Part shown: in pieces, positions 23,933-31,812 of the stretch
Numbering within the stretch: the stretch's first letter is position 1
Layout: every line of letters begins with the position of its first letter
Notes under the pieces: generated by a model
What the model saw: only the letters and a program-made list of their open reading frames with translations
The model's database searches: none
Told to the model about the DNA's origin: nothing
Source: Calditrichota bacterium
GTDB taxonomy: Bacteria > Electryoneota > B3-LCP
Assembly: GCA_020051775.1 (NCBI GenBank)
Contig: JAGVQJ010000194.1
Coordinates: 1-43,205, forward strand
DNA: 43,205 nt
Direction of reading: 5' to 3'
Program-made: the position numbers and the translations under genes

Positions 23933-24388
23933 CTACTCCTTTTTGTCCGTCCAGACCGCCAGTACGGATCGCCCAGCATGGGTGACAATCTCTTCGGCAG
24001 TGCTGTCAAACAGCATCCCCCGTAACAAGGACACACCGTGCGTGCCGATGACCAGCAGATCGGCGTTAATCTCCCGGGCGACTTCGGGGACAATTTTTTC
24101 CGGTTTGCCTTCCCGCAGCATGATCTCGCATTTGACGTCTGCGCCTTCACAATTTTGTAGATCATCCATAATTTGCTTGCGAATGGCAATGGCTTTCCGG
24201 CGCATGTCGTTTTCAAAATCGGACACATCCACGCGCAGCATGACCATCTCATCTTTGTCCATGAAATCTTCGCGGACATTCAGGACAACCAGTTCGGCGC
24301 CATAACGACGGGCTACGTCCAAAGCCGTCACCAGGACTTGGTGGCTTCGTTTAGTCAAATCATCGGCGCAGAGGATTTTTTTATACAT
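23933..24388 (-). CDS. universal stress protein, UspA family
   Basis: A 151-residue single-domain Usp. It begins MYKKILCADDLTKRSHQVL, has the first nucleotide-binding strand with Asp9-Asp10, and the C-terminal block ADLLVIGTHGVSLLRGMLFDSTAEEI corresponds to the ATP motif G-2x-G-9x-G-S/T. Here the third Gly is Asp (FDST), so nucleotide binding may be altered. The protein ends with a VLAVW strand, as in the family. It lies 59 bp downstream of the antiporter gene on the same strand, a common Usp-transporter pairing. It is probably a cytoplasmic regulator or stress protein linked to that transporter. Confidence 0.9.
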   Translation of the reverse strand: MYKKILCADDLTKRSHQVLVTALDVARRYGAELVVLNVREDFMDKDEMVMLRVDVSDFENDMRRKAIAIRKQIMDDLQNCEGADVKCEIMLREGKPEKIVPEVAREINADLLVIGTHGVSLLRGMLFDSTAEEIVTHAGRSVLAVWTDKKE

Positions 24389-24447
24389 GGCTCTTGACTC
24401 TTGGCTGTTGGCTGTTAGCGATTTGCTATTAGCTATTAGCTTTTGGC
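24389..24447. repeat. degenerate tandem repeat, TTGGCTGTTAGC-type
   Basis: The gap between the antiporter and usp genes is made of short degenerate repeats (CTTGGCTGTTGGCTGTTAGC, then GCTATTAGCTATTAGC). Low-complexity expansions like this also occur between pheT and pheS and before nuoM. No function is evident. Confidence 0.5.
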
Positions 24448-25812
24448 TTAAAAAAATATAATCGTTAGGAGAATGAAAACAGGGATGAGAATGCCTGCGG
24501 ACCAGGCCATATAACCGAAGAAACTGGGCATCTGGATCTTATTTTCTTCGGCAATGGATCGCACCATGAAATTCGGCGCGTTGCCGATGTAGGTGTTGGC
24601 TCCCATAAACACCGAACCCGCTGATACCGCCAGCAGAATGCGCACGAACTGGGATCCCGCCTCCTGCTGGAGAGCACCATTTAGTATAGCAGTGGCGGTT
24701 GTCTCGTCCAAACCCAGCCGCCCTAACTCCAAATTGAAGAAGGTCAAATAAGTCGGGGCGTTGTCGAGGAAGCTGGATAACCCACCGCTAGCCCAGAAAT
24801 ATTGCCAGGGTTCCTTTACTGCTGTTACCAGAAAGGCGAGGTGGCCGTGTTCGCCGGCTTTGAGGATCGCCAGCGCGGGGATGATGGTCATGAAGATTCC
24901 CGCAAACAGGATGGCAACCTCTTTGATGGGGCCCCAGGAAAAACCATTATCATCACGCATCCGATCGGGAGTTATTTTCAGGGAGATAAATCCAAACAGC
25001 AGGATAAACCCATCTCGGATGAGATCCTGCCAGCCCATCTCGACCCCAAAAACTGTGAACTCCCCAGCTTTCCACAGCCCCGACAATAACACCGCGCCGA
25101 TCACTCCGCCCAGTAGTATGAAATTATACGCGCCTTCCAGTTTCAAAGGTTCAGTAGCTCCGCTGCGCGATTGAGGCGATCCCTCTTTCCGATAGAAGTA
25201 ACTATCCAGAGCGAAAAATATTGCCAATAGTAGTCCTGAGGCTAAGCCCATCGCCGGGCCGAGCTTCAGCGTCCAGAAGAAGGGCACACCGTGCAGAAAG
25301 CCCAGAAACAGCGGCGGGTCGCCTAAGGGCGTCAAACTGCCGCCGATATTGGAGACCAGAAAGATGAAGAATACGATAACGTGTACTTTGTTCTTGCGAA
25401 CGTGATTGGCGCGAATCACCGGGCGAATCAATAGCATGGAGGCGCCGGTGGTGCCGATCAAGCTGGCCAACAATGTGCCCGCAATCAGAAATAGCGTGTT
25501 GACAGCAGGTGTGCCAAGCATTGTACCACGGAGGTAAATGCCTCCCGAGATAGTGAACAATCCCCACAAGAGAATAATAAAGGGGAGGTAATCAATCAGA
25601 TAGATATGCAGAATGGAGTGTATGGCCGAGGAAGTAAAGAAGATTAGGAAGGGGAGCGCGAAGATCAGCGCCCAAGCCAAAGTGACTTTACCATAGTGAC
25701 GGTGCCAGAAGAGCGGTTTGATGAGCGGCAGCAGAGCGATGGAGAGCAGAATCCCAACGAAAGGGAGGACCGAGTAGAGAGGGAGGATTTCACCGAGATT
25801 AAATGGATGCAT
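24448..25812 (-). CDS. NhaD-like sodium/proton antiporter (ion transporter superfamily)
   Basis: A 454-residue integral membrane protein with about 11-12 hydrophobic segments. The hairpin-loop motif SNIGGSLTPLGDPPLFLGFLHGVPFFW (about 152-178) and its mirror SSFLDNAPTYLTFFNL (about 338-353) are the two re-entrant signatures of the NhaD/citrate-transporter-like superfamily. The segment GTTGASMLLIRPVI between them is also typical of the NhaD-like branch. It probably exchanges Na+ for H+ across the inner membrane, but anion substrates cannot be excluded from sequence alone. It precedes the universal stress gene. Upstream lies a nested inverted-repeat element. Confidence 0.85.
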   Translation of the reverse strand: MHPFNLGEILPLYSVLPFVGILLSIALLPLIKPLFWHRHYGKVTLAWALIFALPFLIFFTSSAIHSILHIYLIDYLPFIILLWGLFTISGGIYLRGTMLGTPAVNTLFLIAGTLLASLIGTTGASMLLIRPVIRANHVRKNKVHVIVFFIFLVSNIGGSLTPLGDPPLFLGFLHGVPFFWTLKLGPAMGLASGLLLAIFFALDSYFYRKEGSPQSRSGATEPLKLEGAYNFILLGGVIGAVLLSGLWKAGEFTVFGVEMGWQDLIRDGFILLFGFISLKITPDRMRDDNGFSWGPIKEVAILFAGIFMTIIPALAILKAGEHGHLAFLVTAVKEPWQYFWASGGLSSFLDNAPTYLTFFNLELGRLGLDETTATAILNGALQQEAGSQFVRILLAVSAGSVFMGANTYIGNAPNFMVRSIAEENKIQMPSFFGYMAWSAGILIPVFILLTIIFF

Positions 25813-25840
25813 CGGTCATTTCAACGCGGATATAATTTTA

Positions 25841-25935
25841 CCCGAAAATGAATTTTCGGGCTACCTTGATTCTATCCACTGAAGTGGATGTTTTACGTCC
25901 TTTTGGACTGAAACAGGGTAGTCCGGGAATTCATT
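25841..25935. repeat. nested inverted-repeat element (MITE/REP-like)
   Basis: A 95-bp intergenic element. It starts with the palindrome CCCGAAAATGAATTTTCGGG (25841-25860). The flank AATGAATTTTCGGGCTACC (25847-25865) is mirrored imperfectly at 25916-25935. Inside lie ATCCACT-GA-AGTGGAT and GTCC-TTTT-GGAC hairpins. The whole would fold as a branched cruciform. It sits between nuoN and the antiporter gene and may act as a terminator. Multi-copy status cannot be judged here. Confidence 0.6.
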
Positions 25936-25981
25936 CTCAGACTATGCTTGGGTCGCTTGTAGATGAATCACATAGAGATAA

Positions 25982-27421
25982 TCACATCATGCTCCCCACC
26001 GAGGCCCGTGCCAGATCCAGCAGCGGGTTGGGGAATACACCCAGCAGGATGATGATCAGGGCGCATAGGGCTACCGTTAGCATCACCGCCGGGGATGGTT
26101 TGACGTCTTCCAAGCCTTCGGCTTCGCGCATGTACATGTTCACGACCACGCTCAGGTAATAGAATACCGACAGCGCGCTGTTTAACACGCCGATGACCAC
26201 CAGCCAGATATAGCCCGCCTGCACAGCTCCGGAAAAGACGTAAAGTTTCCCGAAAAAGCCGGCCAACGGCGGAATGCCAATCAACGAGAGCATGAAAATC
26301 GTCATGATGGCGGCCAAGACTGGGCGGCGGTATCCGAGTTGCGCATAATCCGAAATGGCGTATTGGCCCTGGCCGCGCCGGTTGACCAGGTAAGCCACCG
26401 TGAAGGCGCCGATGTTCATGAAGGCGTAACCTCCAAGGTAGAAGAGCATCCCCGAAGCACCCAGGGCGTTACCCGCCAGAAAGCCCACCAAAAGATAACC
26501 GGCATGAGCGATGGAACTGTACGCTAACATGCGCTTGATGCTGGTTTGGCGCAACGCCGACAGGTTGCCCAAGGTCATAGTCAACGCAGCCAAAACCCAG
26601 ACGACATGCTGCCAGTGAATCCCCAGCGAAGCCGCCGAAGGGTAGAACACGCGCAACGCCGCCGCGAACGCCGCCGCCTTGGGAGCCGCCGACATGAAGG
26701 CGGTCACCGGGGTGGGAGCGCCTTCATAGGCGTCGGGAGACCAAAAGTGAAAGGGCACGGCGGCCATCTTGAAAGCCAGGCCGATCAGCAGCAGCGCCAG
26801 GCCAATGCCCATATAACCGGCCATGGGATTGGCGGCTCCGGCCAGGTAGGCGGCAAATTGCGTCAGGCTGGTGCTGCCCGTCTGGCCGTAGATCATGGCG
26901 ATGCCGTAGAGCAGGAAGCCGGTTGAGAAAGCTCCCAGGAGCAGGTATTTCAGGGCGGCTTCGTTGGATCGGGGGCGGGCGGTGTTGAAACCGGCCAGCA
27001 CATACAGCGAGATGGACATGGTCTCGATGCCCAAAAAGATGACCAGCAGGTTGTGGCCTGCCGCCATGAAGGTCATCCCCAGGGTGGCCAGGAGCACGAG
27101 CATGTAGTACTCGCCCTTGTGGAGTTTAAGCCGTTCCAGGTAGTCGGAACTGGAGAGCGCCACCAGGAAGGCCGCCAGGATGAAGACCAGGTTGAAGAAC
27201 GACGAGAAGCCGTCGCCGCGCACCATGTCGTAGAAGGCGTTGCCGCCTCCGCCCCAGGTGAGCACGGTCATTAAAGCGGCCGCCACCAGCGTGACCAACG
27301 TGACGAGTTGCGCAGCGCGAGCGGACCGGCTCGTAAATAGCACGTCGGCCAGCATGGCGAGGATGATGCCCGCACCCAGGACGATCTGGGGGGCGATGGA
27401 GGGGAAGTCGGATGGGTTCAT
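25982..27421 (-). CDS. nuoN: NADH-quinone oxidoreductase subunit N
   Basis: A 479-residue membrane subunit of respiratory complex I, one of three antiporter-like proton channels. It has about 14 hydrophobic segments. Family residues are visible: the channel Glu in LGIETMSISLYVLAGF, the Lys in GLAFKMAAVPFHFWSPDAYEGAPTPVTAFMS, and the second Lys segment SAAPKAAAFAAALRVFYP. The length is normal. In most genomes nuoN directly follows nuoM. Here nuoM (38248-39720, same strand) is 10.8 kb away and foreign-looking genes lie between. The ribosome-binding site is weak (AGAGA), and a hairpin lies 12 bp upstream. Confidence 0.96.
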   Translation of the reverse strand: MNPSDFPSIAPQIVLGAGIILAMLADVLFTSRSARAAQLVTLVTLVAAALMTVLTWGGGGNAFYDMVRGDGFSSFFNLVFILAAFLVALSSSDYLERLKLHKGEYYMLVLLATLGMTFMAAGHNLLVIFLGIETMSISLYVLAGFNTARPRSNEAALKYLLLGAFSTGFLLYGIAMIYGQTGSTSLTQFAAYLAGAANPMAGYMGIGLALLLIGLAFKMAAVPFHFWSPDAYEGAPTPVTAFMSAAPKAAAFAAALRVFYPSAASLGIHWQHVVWVLAALTMTLGNLSALRQTSIKRMLAYSSIAHAGYLLVGFLAGNALGASGMLFYLGGYAFMNIGAFTVAYLVNRRGQGQYAISDYAQLGYRRPVLAAIMTIFMLSLIGIPPLAGFFGKLYVFSGAVQAGYIWLVVIGVLNSALSVFYYLSVVVNMYMREAEGLEDVKPSPAVMLTVALCALIIILLGVFPNPLLDLARASVGSMM

Positions 27422-27432
27422 TGTTCTCTGTG

Positions 27433-27456
27433 GCGTCGGGTGTCACCACACGACGC
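27433..27456. repeat. hairpin before nuoN
   Basis: GCGTCG (27433-27438) and CGACGC (27451-27456), with GTGT/ACAC nearer the loop, form a compact stem 12 bp upstream of the nuoN start. It may be a remnant of the junction where nuoN was separated from nuoM, or a translational control element. Confidence 0.45.
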
Positions 27457-27516
27457 GAGGCTAATTTAAGGATGCTTGGTGTTAAGACCCGACAATTCTA
27501 GGATGATAATATTTTA

Positions 27517-28818
27517 TTATCTCGTTATTACAATGCTTAAGCTATCAGAATGCAACCTTGTTATTAACCATTCCCTAATTTTTTTCTGCTGACCTGATGA
27601 AAGAGTCTTATTAACTTTTATAAACGCCATAGGGACAATATTTGAAATTTTATCATAGTATTCATAAGGCTGATTAATTGCTGCATATAGAATTTCCGGG
27701 TAAAGAATCTTTAGTTCATTGAATATTTGTTGCTCCAGTGAACGTTGTAAAGCTATACTATCGATAGCCGCTTTCAATAGCGCTAATTCCTTTTCTTTTT
27801 CCGTTAATATCTGCGAAAGTTGAATCATTTTGCTTGACTCTTTGCTCTCATTTAAAACAGAAAATCCTTGTTTTACTTCAAGACTTACTTTTTCGAGTCC
27901 AAATGTACTTAAGTGCTCTTTCATATTGTCGACTTTAGATTGAGGTATATCGCTACCACCGTAAATCAAAGTTATTATTCTTTCTCGAGTATTGATGTTT
28001 TTATTCAATAAGTAGTTGCCCTCGATAGATGAAGTGGCTTTGATAAATAGATTCGCATTGTGGATGAACTTATTTTGCCGAACCATTTGATATCCAAAGT
28101 AAATACTGGGGATTATCGTTAAAATGGTAATTGCAACAATTATTCTGCGAGAATGGATTTCGGCTTTTTTGTCTTGTAACTGTTTGATTGGAAAATGTAA
28201 CACTTTGACAGTAACCAGAGTTGCGATAGCGATAAATACTGTATTGATCGTAAATAGGTAAAATGCCCCAAAGAAATATTTCATGTTCATCGTGGCAAGA
28301 CCATAACCCGCGGTACAAAGAGGGGGAATTAATGCGGTGGCGATCGCCACTCCGGGAATCACATTGCCTTTTTGCTTGCTTGAAGTCGCCATGATACCTG
28401 CGAATCCACCAAATAATGCAATCAACACATCATAGATAGTGGGATTGGTTCTGGCCAAGATCTCGGAGTAAGCATCACTTAAAGGAGTCAATGCAAAATA
28501 TACGGTTGAGGTCCCCAAACCTATGATCACTGCAAATGAAAAGTTTCGGAGTGCTCTTTTTGCTAATTGAAGATCATTTATTCCTACTCCGAGCCCCATC
28601 CCCATTATAGGTCCCATCAACGGTGAAATGAGCATCGCACCAATAATGACGGCGATGGAATTCAAATTTAACCCCAGGGAAGCGATAAAAACTGCGAAGA
28701 TTAGAACCCAAAGATTTGTACCTTGGAATATTGCCTCTTGGGTGATATTATTAATCACCGTTTCCGGAGTTTCTTTATCATGAAAGATTTGAAACTTTTT
28801 CAGAATAGAATTTATCAT
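27517..28818 (-). CDS. DUF389-family membrane protein
   Basis: A 433-residue protein. I chose ATG 28818 (MINSILKKFQIFHDKE) with AGGA 6 nt upstream; the frame continues open into repeat DNA but those residues are spurious. Residues about 30-230 hold six hydrophobic segments with the DUF389 (TIGR00341) signature: SIAVIIGAMLISPLMGPIMGMGLG, then ARTNPTIYDVLIALFGGFAGIMA and VIPGVAIATALIPPLCTAGYGLA. The C-terminal 190 residues are soluble, partly coiled coil (about 330-365). Its function is unknown; the family is predicted to transport or sense something at the inner membrane. Codons are AT-rich compared with nuoN. It begins just before repeat copy A. Confidence 0.88.
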   Translation of the reverse strand: MINSILKKFQIFHDKETPETVINNITQEAIFQGTNLWVLIFAVFIASLGLNLNSIAVIIGAMLISPLMGPIMGMGLGVGINDLQLAKRALRNFSFAVIIGLGTSTVYFALTPLSDAYSEILARTNPTIYDVLIALFGGFAGIMATSSKQKGNVIPGVAIATALIPPLCTAGYGLATMNMKYFFGAFYLFTINTVFIAIATLVTVKVLHFPIKQLQDKKAEIHSRRIIVAITILTIIPSIYFGYQMVRQNKFIHNANLFIKATSSIEGNYLLNKNINTRERIITLIYGGSDIPQSKVDNMKEHLSTFGLEKVSLEVKQGFSVLNESKESSKMIQLSQILTEKEKELALLKAAIDSIALQRSLEQQIFNELKILYPEILYAAINQPYEYYDKISNIVPMAFIKVNKTLSSGQQKKIREWLITRLHSDSLSIVITR

Positions 28819-28836
28819 ATAATCCTCATTTGGCCT

Positions 28837-29020
28837 CGGTGCCCCATCCGTCAGCTGACGGACCGTGGGATAGGCTCTTTTCCCGGGAATGGATTCTGGC
28901 GCAGCCACCACTGCCTGGCTACCCTGCTTCAGCCCAAAAGGGCGTTTGTTAGAACTCGTTGGGGTCGTTCGGGGCAGGTTCCCTTCCCCACCCTCTCCAC
29001 CGGTTTCACCGGCGGCTACC
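28837..29020 (+). repeat. 184-bp direct repeat, copy A
   Basis: This stretch recurs in the same orientation at 31405-31584 with long identical blocks (GTGGGATAGGCTCTTTTCCC, TGCTTCAGCCCAAAAGGGCG, CTCTCCACCGGTTTCACCGG). Between a conserved CGGTGCCCCA edge and GTGGGATAGG lies a variable palindrome; here it is CCGTCAGCTGACGG. The copies bracket the TIR and HEAT-like genes. Strand is arbitrary. The 474-bp gap 28819-29292 holds this repeat plus the hairpins at 29049-29158 and no gene. Confidence 0.85.
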
Positions 29021-29048
29021 TATGTTGAATCCCTTCGGGATTATAGTT

Positions 29049-29158
29049 CATCCGTTGAATCCGTTGCATCCGTTCAATCGGCGATTCAGACGAAATAAGC
29101 AGCACAGTAGGGCGGACTAAACGCAGCGCAGTCCGCCACCCACCGTTGAAACGGTGGG
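29049..29158. repeat. tandem 9-mers and two hairpins beside repeat A
   Basis: CATCCGTTGAATCCGTTGC and one more ATCCGTT-type unit form a short tandem at 29049-29078. GGCGGACT...AGTCCGCC (29111-29137) and CCCACCGT-TGAA-ACGGTGGG (29139-29158) are strong hairpins. The second has a relative at 39803-39822 with the same TGAA loop. Confidence 0.6.
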
Positions 29159-29292
29159 CAACTCTATTGCAGCACCTTGAAAGGGGCGCTCTTATGTTGA
29201 TTAATTTCCGTATTGTTGGGTTACGCCTTGGTGGGGTAATCCAACCTACTCTACAAGGGAGGCACCCAATGGACCGAGTCACACTGGGGAAA

Positions 29293-30567
29293 TCACTTTT
29301 TCTTCTGATTCGTAATCAATGTTTGTAGAATTTTCAGTTGGGCAGTCTCTAAGGTACAATTCGCAATTATACTCTCAAGTTTTTCAACCTCCATCACCAT
29401 TACTTGCTGTTGAAGCATGGCTGCGACAGCGCGGATATGAGTAGGATCACCGGACGAAAAAACATTACACGCATAATCATTAGCTCGGCCTGCATCAAGA
29501 TGTAATAACCATTTTATGAGGCTCTTGATATTTTTTTCATCTATTTCAAATTCGATAAGAGTGATGACTTGTTCGATGGTATAATCAGTCAGTGCAACGG
29601 TCGCTAAATTAATTGCTTGATTCCGAATACTAATATTGCTGTCAGTCAACCATTCAATGATATTGTCTTTAGAACAACTTAGGTCGAATTTGGGTAATTG
29701 TGATATGGCCGCTATTCTGACCCAATCCTGGCTATCTTCGTTAATTAGCCTGACAAAGAAGTCCTTAATAATTGTATCAGACCTCTGGCTGTTTTGTCCT
29801 AAATGTCGGATAGCCACGATTCTTGCCAGGTCTGATTTACTCACATCAATAATATATTTATAACCATCAAATATCTGATCCCGGTAGAGCGGTAAACTCA
29901 AAGACTCTAAATACTTAATGCAGGCAAAATGTACTTGATCAGTTTTGGCTTCTTCCGAACATGAACGAGAAAGGAGAACACGAATGCTATGTATCCCTTC
30001 GGTTGTACGAAAAAAACGTAAGACCACAACAGCTTTCCATGAATCGATAATATCTTCATTCCGATCACCGATCATTCGACATAATTCTTGTATGACATTT
30101 TGATCGTCTCCCAATTTTTTAAAATCACGATAAAGCAGTTCTTGTGGTTTTTCAACAGTACTATGATAATTAGGAAAATAACTGCTTCCGAGCACGATTG
30201 GATTTGGGCTATAAACTAATCGAATTTCTGAAGCTTTTATTTTTTCTTGGACAATCATTGCAGTTGATAATCCTGTCACTAATATGTCAACCTTTTGGAT
30301 GATATGTAGAATGATATTGATAGTCTCAATTATGGCATCGTTCTTTTTTAGTTTCACTGAAAATATGTGTTTTCCAAGTGGATCCTGTCGTTGGAAAACG
30401 AATTCAGTGGCAATCCTTTGCACGGGTATTATTTCGGTTCCTTTGGTTACATTTAGATCGAATGCGTCGGTCGAACTATCTGGATTCCAATTAGCCAAAG
30501 GCACAATAATCTGATAAGGTGTTTTTTCGGACTTCGGCGTCGTGAGGGTTAACTCTTTGGTTTTCAT
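29293..30567 (-). CDS. uncharacterised HEAT-like repeat protein, partner of TIR gene
   Basis: A 424-residue soluble protein I cannot assign to a named family. Residues about 15-135 look like an all-beta domain (TPYQIIVPLANW, LGKHIFSVKLKK, ETINIILHII). Residues about 155-420 are helical pairs with HEAT-like spacing: DLARIVAIRHLG, DWVRIAAISQLPKF, ISIRNQAINLATVAL, HIRAVAAMLQQQ. Such alpha-solenoids usually bind proteins. The gene starts 22 bp after the stop of the TIR-domain gene, on the same strand, so the two are almost certainly co-transcribed. Codons are AT-rich and unlike nuoN or amtB. Both genes lie between direct repeats A and B. A role as sensor or scaffold for the TIR enzyme is an inference. 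Confidence 0.8.
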   Translation of the reverse strand: MKTKELTLTTPKSEKTPYQIIVPLANWNPDSSTDAFDLNVTKGTEIIPVQRIATEFVFQRQDPLGKHIFSVKLKKNDAIIETINIILHIIQKVDILVTGLSTAMIVQEKIKASEIRLVYSPNPIVLGSSYFPNYHSTVEKPQELLYRDFKKLGDDQNVIQELCRMIGDRNEDIIDSWKAVVVLRFFRTTEGIHSIRVLLSRSCSEEAKTDQVHFACIKYLESLSLPLYRDQIFDGYKYIIDVSKSDLARIVAIRHLGQNSQRSDTIIKDFFVRLINEDSQDWVRIAAISQLPKFDLSCSKDNIIEWLTDSNISIRNQAINLATVALTDYTIEQVITLIEFEIDEKNIKSLIKWLLHLDAGRANDYACNVFSSGDPTHIRAVAAMLQQQVMVMEVEKLESIIANCTLETAQLKILQTLITNQKKK

Positions 30568-30589
30568 GTCCTAATCTTACTCCTTGTGT

Positions 30590-31366
30590 TTATCCCGTTT
30601 CGATGACTTTAATACGCGGGAGGTCTATGCTTACGGTTGTATCATCCAAGCTTTCTACGCGTATTTCGCCGAGGGTAACGGCCATTTCTCGTTTAGGTTC
30701 GGGTAGTTTAGACTGAGGTTCGATAAGTGTATTTTTTGCAGGTTTGGCCTCGCTCTTGGCTTTATTCGGTGACGGTGAATCCTTAGGAATTTGCTTTTCT
30801 ATGGGGTGGATCGTATTTCCGGAAGTAAAGGATTTTTCAGTATTCGCAATTCCCGCGGAGGGGATTGAGGAACTTCTTTCTGAAACGGTCACCCGGCATA
30901 TTTTTAAGCTCTTAAAAATAGCTAGGTATATCGCGATCTTGTTGCCTCTGAATAACTCCAAATTTTGATACTGGCCAAGAATAATTTCTATTTCGCTGGG
31001 AAGTTGCACCGGCTCAAGATGAATAGCGAGAACCGGTTTCGACTTTTTGCGCGCGTAAAATATTTCGTTTTGGACCCATTCGGATTTGAGAGAACTTTTT
31101 GAGACGAAAAATATGACTACTTTACAAGATTCAATGGCATCGGCTATCACTTTCGTAAATTTCAAGGCGCCGTCTATACTGCCAATATCAACAAAAAATT
31201 TGTCAGCACTGATGCCTTGATCCTGCAGCCAGGTAACGACCTCCTGCATTTTGGCCGTATCTGTACGACTATAACTCACAAATATTTCCGTGGGAGAATA
31301 AGACCGATCTATGGTCGCCTCCTCTGCCGGCTTTGCTCTTTTAATCCACTTGTTAAATATTGACAT
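30590..31366 (-). CDS. TIR-domain protein with probable NADase site
   Basis: A 258-residue protein starting at ATG 31366 (MSIFNKWIKRAK) with GAGGA upstream. Residues 25 to about 150 are a TIR domain: EIFVSYSRTD (strand A and box 1), FFVDIGSIDGALKF (BB region), CKVVIFFVSKSSLKSEWVQNEI with W97 and E101. E101 sits where catalytic TIRs such as SARM1 carry the NADase Glu. Residues about 160-258 are a low-complexity linker and a short beta-rich tail (REMAVTLGEIRVESLDDTT). Bacterial TIR proteins commonly deplete NAD or make cyclic ADP-ribose signals during phage defence. The HEAT-like gene follows by 22 bp. No membrane segment is visible. The TIR call is firm; enzymatic activity and defence role are inferred. 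Confidence 0.9.
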   Translation of the reverse strand: MSIFNKWIKRAKPAEEATIDRSYSPTEIFVSYSRTDTAKMQEVVTWLQDQGISADKFFVDIGSIDGALKFTKVIADAIESCKVVIFFVSKSSLKSEWVQNEIFYARKKSKPVLAIHLEPVQLPSEIEIILGQYQNLELFRGNKIAIYLAIFKSLKICRVTVSERSSSIPSAGIANTEKSFTSGNTIHPIEKQIPKDSPSPNKAKSEAKPAKNTLIEPQSKLPEPKREMAVTLGEIRVESLDDTTVSIDLPRIKVIETG

Positions 31367-31404
31367 TATGATTTTCCTCAACAATTCCTAGGTGTCTCAG
31401 AGCC

Positions 31405-31584
31405 CGATGCCCCACTGCTCTGCTGTGGGATAGGCTCTTTTCCCGGGAATGGATTCTGGCGCAGTCACCACTGCGTGGCCGGGCTACCCTGCTTCAGCCC
31501 AAAAGGGCGTTTGTTAGACCCCGTTGGACTCGAGCGGGCAGGTTCCCTACCCCACCCTCTCCACCGGTTTCACCGGCGGCTACC
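31405..31584 (+). repeat. 180-bp direct repeat, copy B
   Basis: The second copy of the repeat at 28837-29020, same orientation, 2.57 kb away, with several small gaps. Its variable palindromic core reads CTGCTCTGCTG instead of CCGTCAGCTGACGG. It ends just past CACCGGCGGCTACC, as copy A does. A shorter third trace lies at 39871-39900. The 446-bp gap 31367-31812 holds this copy, a C-rich hairpin and the amtB upstream region, with no gene. Confidence 0.85.
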
Positions 31585-31624
31585 CCTTCTTCTTCCACCC
31601 CACCGGCTGAAGTTGGTGATGGTC

Positions 31625-31660
31625 AGATCCCCCCTACTCCCCATAATAAGGGTGGGGGGG
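31625..31660. repeat. C-rich/G-rich extragenic hairpin repeat (copy 3)
   Basis: GATCCCCCCTACTCCCC, ATAATAAG and a GGTGGGGGGG arm form a strong hairpin beside repeat B. It is the third member of the family seen at 19332-19384 and 23691-23724. Confidence 0.6.
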
Positions 31661-31726
31661 ACGGCGCAGACAAATTCCAATAACTACAGTATACGGTATT
31701 CTTGTGAATCAATCCACAAAAAATAA

Positions 31727-31755
31727 TTGTTTTTCACATCCCTAATGCTTAATTT
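31727..31755 (+). promoter_or_regulatory. possible sigma70 promoter of first amtB
   Basis: TTGTTT (31727-31732), 17 nt, TAATTT (31750-31755), with about 50 nt to the GTG start. The match is only moderate. No sigma54 (GG-N10-GC) promoter, usual for nitrogen genes in proteobacteria, was found upstream of either amtB. Confidence 0.35.
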
Positions 31756-31812
31756 AAGTGTGGATCAGCGAACAGATCCGGATGAACCCCACAAACTGGA
31801 AAGGAGAATCTG

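Noticed and set aside
28723..29028. Plus-strand open frames running into repeat copy A (and a similar one at 31475 in copy B)
   Set aside because: The frames depend on the repeat sequence, lack initiation signals and run antisense into DUF389; the DNA is better explained as a repeat.
29049..29078. CRISPR-like array
   Set aside because: The ATCCGTTGA units are directly adjacent, under 12 bp, with no spacers and no cas genes in the window.
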